Positions 26,962-35,274 of a DNA stretch of 64,000 nucleotides are shown one piece after another. Location of the stretch: the NCBI GenBank assembly GCA_017307755.1, contig JAFKGQ010000005.1, forward strand, positions 372,001 through 436,000. Direction: 5' to 3'. Each line of letters opens with the position of its first letter. The stretch's first letter is position 1. The position numbers were made by a program, and so were the translations under genes. A model generated the notes under the pieces. That model did no database searches. It had not been told where the DNA came from and saw only the letters and a program-made list of their open reading frames with translations. This DNA is from Chitinophagaceae bacterium (GTDB taxonomy: Bacteria > Bacteroidota > Bacteroidia > Chitinophagales > Chitinophagaceae).

Positions 26962-28185
26962 ATGGATAAACGATCCCGATTCAACTATGGAGTTTTTTTA
27001 CTGATGTGTTTATGGATAGTCTCCTGTACCAAGACGGATGAGCCCAGCCATCCTGTCGGCAAGCCGTTGCCCTATACGGAGGGAGCGAACAGGACGATCG
27101 CCCAATTATTAGACTCTCTGCCGGACTGTACTTTTTTTGATGCCGCATACAAAAGGGCCGGTCTGGCCGCCATGCTGGACTCTCAGCTGAGGACTACCGC
27201 CGTACCATATACGATATTTGCTCCTACCGACGATGCCTTTAAGGCGGCCGGATATACGTTACAGCAAATAGGACAAATGACGCCGGCGCAGTTGGACAGC
27301 ATGGTGCTTTACTGGACTGTAGCGGGGGGGTATACTTTCAGCAACCTGGATTCGCTGCAGGGGAGTACGGGCATCGTCACCTTGCTGAAGGACCCTGGTA
27401 TGAAGAGGAGCCTGGATTATCCGGGTTTTTCCACCAGCAACCCGTACCGGTACCGTTTGTATACCGCCGTTATGAATGGGATGCTCTGGCTGAACGGCAT
27501 TCCTGTGCGTACGAATGCCCGATCTTTTGCGGCCACCAATGGTGTCCTGTGGAAGGTTGACCGGCTGGTGGAGAAGCCGGTGTTCGAAACCTACCAGGTC
27601 CTGGCGGGAGATACGGCGTACAGTTTTTATTTGGCTGCCGTCCGGAGCAGCGACTCCGTCTATCTGGCAAATTATACTGATTACTATTTCAAGGATACGA
27701 TCAGTCTCCAGGTACAGCAGGGGCAGTCTTCCATCACGGTGCTGGCGCCGACCAACGATGCTTTCCGGAGGGCGGGGTTCCCGGATGAGGGATCGGTGCA
27801 GGCGTATATTTCGCAATCGATGGCTGCCGTGAATTATGGTTATGATATGAATGGCAGTCCCATCCAGACGAATATGGATTCTATCCTTGATCGTCACCGG
27901 ATCGGGTATGCGGCGGGCCGGTATGGGGCTCTTACCTCCACTGTCTTTTACGGCAACGATTTTTTGTATAACCGGAGTGTTGACAATTCCCTGATCCTGC
28001 CCAGCGACGGCTATAGCCCTGACTTTTATTCCGGCGTATTTTTTCAACAACATAACGGACAGGTGTCCGTACACCGTGTGGATGCTCCGGCGGGGAGGGC
28101 CGTCAATATCGTAACACCCAATAATATCACTACGTTGAACGGGGTCGTGCACCGCGTGGATAACCTGCTGCTGCCCACTCCATGA
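26962..28185 (+). CDS. Tandem-FAS1 (fasciclin) lipoprotein 2, cassette B
   Basis: This is a 407-residue predicted lipoprotein (lipobox IVSC, then TKTDE). FAS1 domain 1 (about 45-195) has CTFFDAAYKRAGLAAML, YTIFAPTDDAFKAAGY and a region with LYWTVAGGYT in the H2 position. The second domain (about 210-405) has FYLAAVRSSDSVYL, ITVLAPTNDAFRRAGF, a long insertion, and the terminal LNGVVHRVDNLLLP. It is the partner of 10903-12159, sharing the enlarged second domain. The stop codon overlaps an upstream in-frame ATG (28182) of the next gene, but the better start for that gene lies 24 bases after this stop. Confidence 0.87.
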   Translation: MDKRSRFNYGVFLLMCLWIVSCTKTDEPSHPVGKPLPYTEGANRTIAQLLDSLPDCTFFDAAYKRAGLAAMLDSQLRTTAVPYTIFAPTDDAFKAAGYTLQQIGQMTPAQLDSMVLYWTVAGGYTFSNLDSLQGSTGIVTLLKDPGMKRSLDYPGFSTSNPYRYRLYTAVMNGMLWLNGIPVRTNARSFAATNGVLWKVDRLVEKPVFETYQVLAGDTAYSFYLAAVRSSDSVYLANYTDYYFKDTISLQVQQGQSSITVLAPTNDAFRRAGFPDEGSVQAYISQSMAAVNYGYDMNGSPIQTNMDSILDRHRIGYAAGRYGALTSTVFYGNDFLYNRSVDNSLILPSDGYSPDFYSGVFFQQHNGQVSVHRVDAPAGRAVNIVTPNNITTLNGVVHRVDNLLLPTP

Positions 28186-28208
28186 TCCAAATCATTAAAA
28201 TTATCGAT

Positions 28209-29195
28209 ATGCATCTGTGCAAACGACTGTTGTTTTGTTCTCTATTGACTGTTGTGTTTGTAATGTCCGGGTGTAAGAAGGATGCCGGCACTGTATCCGG
28301 ACGTGCGAATAGGCTGGGCTTTATCCTGGGCAATAATTTCAATCTGACCTTGTTCAATGTGGGGCTGACCTATACCCATTATTCCGATACGCTGTTGCAA
28401 ACGGGTCCTTATACTGTGCTGGCGCCCAGCGACAAGGCTTTCCAGGCAGCGGGCTATGCCAATGCGGTGGCCATGCAGGCCCTGGGGGCAAAGCTCTGGC
28501 CCTTGATGAGCTATCATATACTTGGCGGTTATTATCCCCTGGACCAGCTGCCTTTCCAGTTCAATCAGGAGCTGCGTACGCTGGGCGGTGCGTCGATGTA
28601 TGTCACGCATTGGATAAAGAATAAAGATACGGTGATCACCATCAATGGGGCCAGGGTTGTTTCGGTGAACCAGCCCGGGTCCAATGGACTGATACAGGTG
28701 CTGGACCAGGTGCTGAGCCCTTCTTTATACGGCACTGTACAGGGCGCCATCGGCGCTGACCCCCGCCTTACTTTTTTCAACGCCGCGTTGCTGCGGAGCG
28801 GTATGGCCGTCACCTTGCAGGGAAAGGGACCTTATACCGTTTTTGCCCCGACTAATGAGGCGTTCAAGGCGCTGGGTTTTCCCAGTGCGGACAGCATCAA
28901 CCAGACGGATCCTTCGGTGCTGGCCGGAATGTTGAACTTTCATATCCTGACGGGCCGGCGGTTTATCAACGACTATATACTGACGACGGATGGGAGCAAA
29001 GTAAGCAAGCAGGCGATGCTGAACGGCAATAACGTGACGATAAAGCTGCTGGCGGGCAGCACGCCGGGCAGCTACTCCGGCATCAGCCTGCAGGGGAGCG
29101 GGAATATTGTTCCGGCATCGCTCGTGGCAACGAATGTGCTGGCGGGCAACGGGGTATTGCATTGCATCGACCAGGTATTAAAAGAGCAGTATTAA
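28209..29195 (+). CDS. Tandem-FAS1 (fasciclin) lipoprotein 3, cassette B
   Basis: This is a 328-residue predicted lipoprotein. The ATG at 28209 gives a compact signal peptide ending in lipobox VMSGC (Cys 22) followed by KKDA. An upstream in-frame ATG at 28182 overlaps the previous stop and would add 9 residues. FAS1 domain 1 has YTVLAPSDKAFQAAGY and YHILGGYY. Domain 2 has FFNAALLRSGMAVTL, the textbook H1 motif YTVFAPTNEAFKALGF, H2 FHILTGRRF and the terminal GNGVLHCIDQVL. It is the cleanest FAS1 pair in the window and the counterpart of 12172-13206. The Oar-like receptor gene begins 24 bases after its stop. Confidence 0.88.
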   Translation: MHLCKRLLFCSLLTVVFVMSGCKKDAGTVSGRANRLGFILGNNFNLTLFNVGLTYTHYSDTLLQTGPYTVLAPSDKAFQAAGYANAVAMQALGAKLWPLMSYHILGGYYPLDQLPFQFNQELRTLGGASMYVTHWIKNKDTVITINGARVVSVNQPGSNGLIQVLDQVLSPSLYGTVQGAIGADPRLTFFNAALLRSGMAVTLQGKGPYTVFAPTNEAFKALGFPSADSINQTDPSVLAGMLNFHILTGRRFINDYILTTDGSKVSKQAMLNGNNVTIKLLAGSTPGSYSGISLQGSGNIVPASLVATNVLAGNGVLHCIDQVLKEQY

Positions 29196-29219
29196 ATCAA
29201 CCAACAAGAAATTTCTTTC

Positions 29220-32200
29220 ATGAACAAGATATACAGTTTGATGCTATTATTCCTGTTAGCTGCCGGCGTTGTCCGGGCGCAGGAAACCAGCGGCAGTCTG
29301 ACGGGTATGGTGAGAGATGCTAAGGGGCAGCCATTGGGCAGGGCTACTGTTGTTGCCGTGCATCTGCCTTCCGGAACGAGATATAATACCCTCAGCGCCT
29401 CTTCGGGTCTTTATAGCCTCCCCAATCTGCGGATAGGCGGTGCCTATCGCATCGAAGTAAGCTATGCGGGGCTGGTGACACAGACGCGGGAAGACATTGT
29501 GGTGTCATTGAGTGAACCGCAGATAGTGGATTTTAATATGCAGGACAAAGAGCAATTGACGGCGGTGACGGTGAAAGCCGCTGTCGGAGCGCCGAAGGCC
29601 AATAGCTATGGCGCCGGCATGAACATCGGCAGGGAGCAGGTGCGCAATATGCCGACCATCAGCCGCAGCATCCAGGATGTGACCCGGCTGGTGCCGCAGG
29701 GTTCAAAGGACAACTCGTTTGCGGGGACGAACTTCCGCTATAACAACGTCACGATCGACGGGGCCATCAACAACGATGCCATCGGGTTCAGCCCTTCCCT
29801 GGGCGGCATCACGGGCAGCAGCGGCATGCCGGGCAGCAGCACTCGCAGCAATTCCATTTCCATGGACGCCATCGAGGATATACAGGTCTACGTGGCGCCT
29901 TATGACGTGAAGATCGGCAACTTTACGGGGGGCAGCATCAATGCCGTCACCCGTAGCGGCACCAATAAAGTGACGGGCAGCGTCTATGGATATGGGCGCA
30001 ATGCGGCAATGGTGGGGAAGGACAGGATCGGGGGACTTGGGGCTATGCCGTCTGCATTCCATGACTACCAGACGGGTTTCCGGGTGGGATTCCCTTTGAT
30101 AAAGAACAAGCTGTTCTTTTTTACCAATGAAGAGATCGCGCGCCGCGTGGACCCTGTCCAGCAGGAAGCCGGGAGTGCTGCCTCTTCTCCGATATTGAGT
30201 CTGTCGGATGCGCAGCGGATCAGGGATACGACGATGAAGCGCTATGGCTGGGACCCGGGCACCTTTGGCCAGTATAATGTATATGCGCGGTCGAATAAAT
30301 ATTTCAATCGCCTGGACTGGAATATCGATGAGTACAACCAATTGTCCGTGAGGAATAATACGATTGTGTCCCGGGCGATCAATCTGGAGCGGGATCAGCA
30401 GGACTTTAGGTTTGGCAGCATTGCGTATGAGCAGGTGAATAACCAGAGCTCCACGGTGGCGGAATGGAAAAGCCGGTGGGGTAGCGGCTGGTCCAATAGC
30501 CTGGTGGCGGGCTATACGTCCATCCATGATTACCGCAACCCTTCCAGCGACCCTGCTTTGCCGCAGGTGCAGATACAGGGCGCTACACCGGGGACGACGA
30601 TCTTTTTCGGCACCGACAGGGAGGGGGCTATATTCGACCAGCGTCAGCGGACCATCGAGATCTCCGACAACCTCACCTGGAACCTGGGGCGGCACAAGCT
30701 GTTGTTTGGTACGCACAACGAGCTGTATCACATCGATTATAATTTTGTCAACTCCTGGAATGGCCGGGTGGACTATATGAGCGTGGACAGTTTTCTCCAG
30801 GCTTTGCCTTACCGTGTCAGGGGGAGCTATAACTATACGGACAACAGCCGGGCGTATATCATGGGGCATCCTTCCGCGAAGTTCGATGTCAACCTATACA
30901 GCATATATGTGCAGGATGAGATACAGGTGGGCAGCCGGCTGAAGATCACGCCGGGGCTTCGCCTGGACTATACGGATGTGCCGCATAAGCAGCCATTGTC
31001 TTCGAAGACGCAGAACGCATACAGAGACGAATATTTTGGCAATACGTATACTTATACGCCGATGGGGCAGATCGGCGGCGACTATTTTTCCCGGGTGCAG
31101 GTGTCCCCGCGGCTTGGTTTCAGGTATGATCTGAAGGGTGACCAGCGGCTGGTGCTGCGGGGCGGGGCGGGTCTTTTCACAGGGAGGATACCTTTTGCCT
31201 GGCTGGGGTATGCTTTCTATAACAATGGGGATACGTATGGTGCATTCGATCAGAAGGCGGACCAGCAGGCGTTTGTCAGGGGCAGTGATCCCATGCGGAT
31301 CAGTCCCCGGGGGATATACGATTTTATTGCGCAGAATGCCGGCGTGCTGGATAACAAGAACGTAGGGAAAACGCAGGTGGATGTAGTAGACAATCGTTTT
31401 GTCATGCCGAAGGTGCTCCGGACGAGCCTGGCGTTGGATTATACCACGCATGACCATTACAAGCTCAGTGTGGAGGCCATCTATACCAAGACGATCCGGG
31501 ATGTGGCTTTTCAACAGGTGAATACCGTGGACAATCCCCGGTATTATGCCTATGACGTCAATCACCGGCAGCCTGTATTTCCTTCAGGGGGTGTGGACCC
31601 GCGGTTTGCGAATGCCTACGAGATCAGCAATACCGGAGAAGGATACCGCTATAGTATGACGGCGAGCATCAGCCGTAATTTTTCGACCGGCTTCGGCTTT
31701 ATGGCGGCCTATACCTATGGGCATAGCAAGGATGTGTCCAATGGGATCCGCAACTCGATGGAGAGCAACTGGCAATTGAACCAGGCTTTGAACCCGAACA
31801 ATGCGGGCCTGGCGAATTCCAACTTCGATATTCGTCACCGGATCGTGGCGACGGTGAATTACAGGAAAGCGTGGGATGAGGTGTGGGTGAGCAATGTCAG
31901 CCTGTTTGTGGGAGCGCAGTCGGGGAGTCCTTTTACGTATGGATTTGTAAACAGCAGCGTGCAGGGGCTGGGGCAGCAGGTGAGCCTCGCTTATATCCCC
32001 GGGGCGGATGAGGCCGTGCGGTTCTTCAAGGATGGGGCGACGACTGCTGCGGCACAGGCTGCGGCGTTCAATGCATTTATCGACGGCAATAAATACCTGC
32101 GGAGCCGGCGTGGGGACTTTACGGAGCGGAATGCGGCGTTTACGCCGTGGAATACGCAAGCCGACCTGCATTTGGGGCAGGAGATCCATTTTTTACGGAG

Positions 32201-32459
32201 GCAGCCGACGCAATTCATTACCGTAACGCTGGATGTGATGAACCTGACGAACCTGATCAGCAAAGACTGGGGGCGTGTTTATTTTGTGCCGAACACCTAT
32301 AACAGTACGGCCAGTGTGGGACTGACGCCGCCCTATCCGCAGCAGCAGAATATAGGACCATACCCTGTGTACACCTTCTCTGACCCGGGAAAGCCTTATT
32401 CCATCGACTATCTGAGCAGCCGGTGCCAGCTGCAATTAGGTGTCAGGTATACATTCTAA
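29220..32459 (+). CDS. Oar-like TonB-dependent outer-membrane receptor, cassette B
   Basis: The protein has 1079 residues. The order is signal peptide (ending GVVRAQ), carboxypeptidase-regulatory-like domain about 25-105 (GMVRDAKGQPLGRATVVAV), plug about 115-265 (YNNVTIDGAINNDAIGFSPS; GNFTGGSINAVTRSGTNKV), and a barrel ending in LQLGVRYTF. It is closely similar to 14404-17709. Sixteen differences were counted by eye over 105 plug residues, and barrel blocks such as GRIPFAW.GYAFYN and NSMESNWQLNQALNPN are almost unchanged. This is the most conserved gene pair of the two cassettes. It has no STN domain, so it is a transport or structural receptor. Its ligand is unknown. Confidence 0.92.
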   Translation: MNKIYSLMLLFLLAAGVVRAQETSGSLTGMVRDAKGQPLGRATVVAVHLPSGTRYNTLSASSGLYSLPNLRIGGAYRIEVSYAGLVTQTREDIVVSLSEPQIVDFNMQDKEQLTAVTVKAAVGAPKANSYGAGMNIGREQVRNMPTISRSIQDVTRLVPQGSKDNSFAGTNFRYNNVTIDGAINNDAIGFSPSLGGITGSSGMPGSSTRSNSISMDAIEDIQVYVAPYDVKIGNFTGGSINAVTRSGTNKVTGSVYGYGRNAAMVGKDRIGGLGAMPSAFHDYQTGFRVGFPLIKNKLFFFTNEEIARRVDPVQQEAGSAASSPILSLSDAQRIRDTTMKRYGWDPGTFGQYNVYARSNKYFNRLDWNIDEYNQLSVRNNTIVSRAINLERDQQDFRFGSIAYEQVNNQSSTVAEWKSRWGSGWSNSLVAGYTSIHDYRNPSSDPALPQVQIQGATPGTTIFFGTDREGAIFDQRQRTIEISDNLTWNLGRHKLLFGTHNELYHIDYNFVNSWNGRVDYMSVDSFLQALPYRVRGSYNYTDNSRAYIMGHPSAKFDVNLYSIYVQDEIQVGSRLKITPGLRLDYTDVPHKQPLSSKTQNAYRDEYFGNTYTYTPMGQIGGDYFSRVQVSPRLGFRYDLKGDQRLVLRGGAGLFTGRIPFAWLGYAFYNNGDTYGAFDQKADQQAFVRGSDPMRISPRGIYDFIAQNAGVLDNKNVGKTQVDVVDNRFVMPKVLRTSLALDYTTHDHYKLSVEAIYTKTIRDVAFQQVNTVDNPRYYAYDVNHRQPVFPSGGVDPRFANAYEISNTGEGYRYSMTASISRNFSTGFGFMAAYTYGHSKDVSNGIRNSMESNWQLNQALNPNNAGLANSNFDIRHRIVATVNYRKAWDEVWVSNVSLFVGAQSGSPFTYGFVNSSVQGLGQQVSLAYIPGADEAVRFFKDGATTAAAQAAAFNAFIDGNKYLRSRRGDFTERNAAFTPWNTQADLHLGQEIHFLRRQPTQFITVTLDVMNLTNLISKDWGRVYFVPNTYNSTASVGLTPPYPQQQNIGPYPVYTFSDPGKPYSIDYLSSRCQLQLGVRYTF

Positions 32460-32490
32460 CTATCTATCGTGGGGGAATAAAACAACTAAT

Positions 32491-34668
32491 ATGAACAAGC
32501 TAATTTATTTTCTGGCAGGGGTATTGCTGATCGTTGCGGGTTGTAAAAAGAACTCCGACCATGACCGCAAACCGCTGGCTGTCACGGGGCTTTTTCCGGC
32601 CAGCGGGCTGGCCCGCACGCTGGTGACCATTTCGGGCGCGGGTTTCGGACCGGACAGCGCGCAGAATAACGTCGTATTCAACGGTGTGAAGGCGCGGGTG
32701 CTGCAGGTGACGGACACATCGCTTGTGGTGATGGCTCCGGATGGAGGTACTACCGGTAATGTCTCTGTGACGGTAGGCGGCAGTTCGGTAAATGCGGGAA
32801 ATTATACGTATCAATTGCTGAGTCTGCATTCCGTCAGTCCCCTGAACGGGTCTGCGGGAACGAATGTGGTGATCAGCGGGGTGGGGCTCAGCGGGGTGAA
32901 GGGGAATGCTTCCGTTCGTTTCAATGGTCGTGAGGCCGTGGTGGTAAGCTCCAATGACAGCAGCCTGGTGGCGGCGGTACCCGACAGCGCCGGGACGGGC
33001 GCTATTGTCGTGACGGTGGATGGGAGTACGGCGACGGGACCTGTGTTTACGTATCAGTCTATTTCTTTTATTTATCCATTGACCGGCGGCGCCGGGACCA
33101 CGGATAGCATACATGGAACGGGATTTGGCACGGATGCGGCCAAGGTGCAGGTTGCCTTTAATGGGGCGGCGGCTACGATTGTGTCGATTGCGGACACCAT
33201 GCTGGTGGTCAAGCTGGCGGCAGGTGTGAAGACCGGGCCTGTGTCGGTGACGATCAACGGGCAAAAGACGCCGGGACCTTTATTTACGGCGGTGGCGGCT
33301 CCTGTCATTGGCAGCATGACGCCCAGCAGCGGGCTGGGGGGGGCGGTAGTGAAGATAACGGGTAAGAATTTCAGTCCGGTGAGCGGCCAGGACCGGGTTG
33401 ACTTCAATGGCGTGCCGGGTACGATCACTGCGGCCAGCGCTACGGAGCTGACGGTGACGGTGCCGGCGGGCGTGTCTACGGGGACTGTTATCGTGAGCGT
33501 AAATGGCCAGCAGACCGAAGGTCCTGTATTTACCGTGCAGGCCCTGAACATTACGGCTCTATCGCCGGAGGATGGCCTGGATGGCACGCCGGTGATCATT
33601 TCGGGCAATGGGTTTGATCTCAATGCGGCGAATAACCAGGTATTCTTCAATGGAGTGGCGGCCACTGTTACGGCTGCGACGGCTAATCAACTGACGGTGA
33701 CGGCGCCTGCGGGATTTACCACGGGCAAGGTGACGGTGGGGGCGGGCGGATTGCATGCCGATGGACCGGTGTTTTCGCGTGCGGGGGTGCAGACGATCTA
33801 TGCGGATGCGAGTCTGCGGTTTATCGGGCTTGCGGTGAGTCCTGCGGGAGATGTGTATGTAACGGCCAGGCGTAACAGCGATTTTACAAACCTGAACGGT
33901 ATCCTGAAGCTATCGGCGGATGGAAGCACGCTCAGCGTATTGGCGGGAAGTCTGTCGGGTCAGAGCGGTTATGCGGACCATGATGGTACGGCAGCGTTGT
34001 TTAGCAGCCCGGGGATCATTTCCTGCGATCAGCAGGGGAATATCTATGTGGCGGACGACGGGAACAGGGCTATCCGGAAGGTGACGCCATCGGGCAGTGT
34101 TTCCACGGTGACCGGGTCGCTTCCTTCCATTGTTACGGGCATGGGCTTTAATCCTAACGGAGACGTATACTTCAGTACTTTCTCCTTTAGCGGAGCCTCG
34201 GGTATCTTTGTTGCGAAGAACGGCAGCTATAGCCAGGGTTATAGTTATAATCCCAATAATCAGAAGCCGCAGGCTGCGTCGATGGCCGTTGACGGGGGAG
34301 GCGTGATCTATTGGATCGATTATTTCAACAATAACCAGCTGAGCGCGTATACGACCGGCAATGTGCGGAAATTATTTTTAAGTGACTTTCCTTACTTTAG
34401 TAACTGGCTGACGCAGGACCCGTCGACGGGAAATGTGATTGTGGCGGGAGGGGATAAGGCTTTTTATTCTATCGACCGGAACAGCGGTGTGGCAACGCAG
34501 TTTTACCAGGGTAAGAGCACATTTTTGAATTCTCCGGTGGATGGGACGTTGAGGGATGCGCAGTTCATAGGATGCATGCAGGTGGGGATGGATCGGAATG
34601 GGGTGATCTATGTCATCGACGGGGGAAATCAGTATGCTTATTATATCCGGAAGATATTCTTTCATTAA
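32491..34668 (+). CDS. IPT/TIG- and NHL-repeat lipoprotein, cassette B only
   Basis: This is a 725-residue predicted lipoprotein. The ATG at 32491 gives signal and lipobox IVAGC followed by KKNSD. Five consecutive IPT/TIG Ig-like repeats fill about residues 29-428, each with the pattern 'P..G..GT.V.I.G..F' and 'V.FNG..A.V...'. A beta-propeller of NHL-type repeats follows to the C-terminus (GLAVSPAGDVYVTARRN; QQGNIYVADDGNRAIRKV; DRNGVIYVIDGGNQY). IPT-NHL lipoproteins are frequent surface proteins next to SusC/SusD genes and probably bind glycans or proteins. It starts 31 bases after the receptor stop and closes cassette B. No equivalent follows cassette A. Confidence 0.87.
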   Translation: MNKLIYFLAGVLLIVAGCKKNSDHDRKPLAVTGLFPASGLARTLVTISGAGFGPDSAQNNVVFNGVKARVLQVTDTSLVVMAPDGGTTGNVSVTVGGSSVNAGNYTYQLLSLHSVSPLNGSAGTNVVISGVGLSGVKGNASVRFNGREAVVVSSNDSSLVAAVPDSAGTGAIVVTVDGSTATGPVFTYQSISFIYPLTGGAGTTDSIHGTGFGTDAAKVQVAFNGAAATIVSIADTMLVVKLAAGVKTGPVSVTINGQKTPGPLFTAVAAPVIGSMTPSSGLGGAVVKITGKNFSPVSGQDRVDFNGVPGTITAASATELTVTVPAGVSTGTVIVSVNGQQTEGPVFTVQALNITALSPEDGLDGTPVIISGNGFDLNAANNQVFFNGVAATVTAATANQLTVTAPAGFTTGKVTVGAGGLHADGPVFSRAGVQTIYADASLRFIGLAVSPAGDVYVTARRNSDFTNLNGILKLSADGSTLSVLAGSLSGQSGYADHDGTAALFSSPGIISCDQQGNIYVADDGNRAIRKVTPSGSVSTVTGSLPSIVTGMGFNPNGDVYFSTFSFSGASGIFVAKNGSYSQGYSYNPNNQKPQAASMAVDGGGVIYWIDYFNNNQLSAYTTGNVRKLFLSDFPYFSNWLTQDPSTGNVIVAGGDKAFYSIDRNSGVATQFYQGKSTFLNSPVDGTLRDAQFIGCMQVGMDRNGVIYVIDGGNQYAYYIRKIFFH

Positions 34669-34718
34669 ACTACTATAATCCCTGGAAAAGTTTTTAGAAA
34701 ATGCGTTTGGGCAAATGT

Positions 34719-34726
34719 TACATTTG
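34719..34726 (+). promoter_or_regulatory. -7 promoter element upstream of the retropepsin-like gene
   Basis: TACATTTG is a perfect TAnnTTTG match in the 130-base gap after cassette B, with a TTTG 9 bases before it. The predicted leader is about 65 bases. This marks a new transcription unit, separate from the cassette. Confidence 0.45.
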
Positions 34727-34798
34727 ATAGTAGTACCTGATGGCGTGTGTTATGTCCAGCGGGGAGGAATCAATTTGTCCATGTAAAAATTTTATCTT

Positions 34799-35242
34799 AT
34801 GGGAGTAGTTTATGCAGAAATAGAGTTGATCAATAGCGAAGACATGGCGCTGGCCCGAAGGCATGTCATCGGGGAGGAAGAAGTCCGCCGTACACGTATT
34901 AGGGCGATGGTAGACACGGGTTCATGGCTGATGGCCATCAATGAAAGTATACAGGCGTACCTGAACTTGCCGGTGGTGTACAAACAGACTTTGCGTATGG
35001 CCAACGGAGAGCCGCTAACACGTGATGTGGTCGGACCGCTTGAGGTGCGCTTTGGCGAGCAAAAATCTACTTGTAACGCCTTTGTGCTGCCGGGGGATAG
35101 TGAGCCCTTGTTAGGGGCTATCCCGATGGAGGAAATGGATCTGCTGATCGATCCTAAGAGACAGCAATTGATCTTGAATCCTGAGTATCCATATAATGGG
35201 ATATTGAGGTTGGGCCGTTCACGACCCAAGGATATGAATTAA
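34799..35242 (+). CDS. Retropepsin-like aspartic protease (clan AA), single domain
   Basis: This 147-residue protein has no signal peptide and is probably cytoplasmic. The hallmark of clan AA aspartic proteases is present: AMVDTGSWLMAIN (active-site Asp near residue 38), and later the flap and psi-loop motif LLGAIPMEEMDLLID. One such domain must dimerise to form an active site, as in retroviral proteases. Bacterial single-domain homologues are widespread but their substrates are mostly unknown. It stands alone behind its own promoter and ahead of a strong terminator. Proteolytic activity is inferred only from the motif. Binding without catalysis is possible. Confidence 0.8.
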   Translation: MGVVYAEIELINSEDMALARRHVIGEEEVRRTRIRAMVDTGSWLMAINESIQAYLNLPVVYKQTLRMANGEPLTRDVVGPLEVRFGEQKSTCNAFVLPGDSEPLLGAIPMEEMDLLIDPKRQQLILNPEYPYNGILRLGRSRPKDMN

Positions 35243-35246
35243 TAAG

Positions 35247-35269
35247 AACGGGGGGCATCGCCCCCCGTT
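35247..35269 (+). terminator. Intrinsic terminator (possibly bidirectional)
   Basis: AACGGGGGG (35247-35255) pairs with CCCCCCGTT (35261-35269) around a 5-base loop, followed by TTCCTTTT. It lies 4 bases after the stop of the retropepsin-like gene and 5 bases before the end of the convergent M1 peptidase gene, so it can serve both. Confidence 0.85.
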
Positions 35270-35274
35270 TCCTT

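Noticed and set aside
32571..33775. Repetitive DNA within the IPT protein considered as a tandem DNA repeat or CRISPR
   Set aside because: The periodicity is at protein-domain level (five Ig-like repeats) with diverged DNA. There are no identical repeats and no spacers.
1335..34668. Interpretation as a polysaccharide utilisation locus
   Set aside because: There is no SusD-like lipoprotein, no glycoside hydrolase, lyase or esterase, and no hybrid two-component regulator. The receptors are not of the typical SusC pairing.
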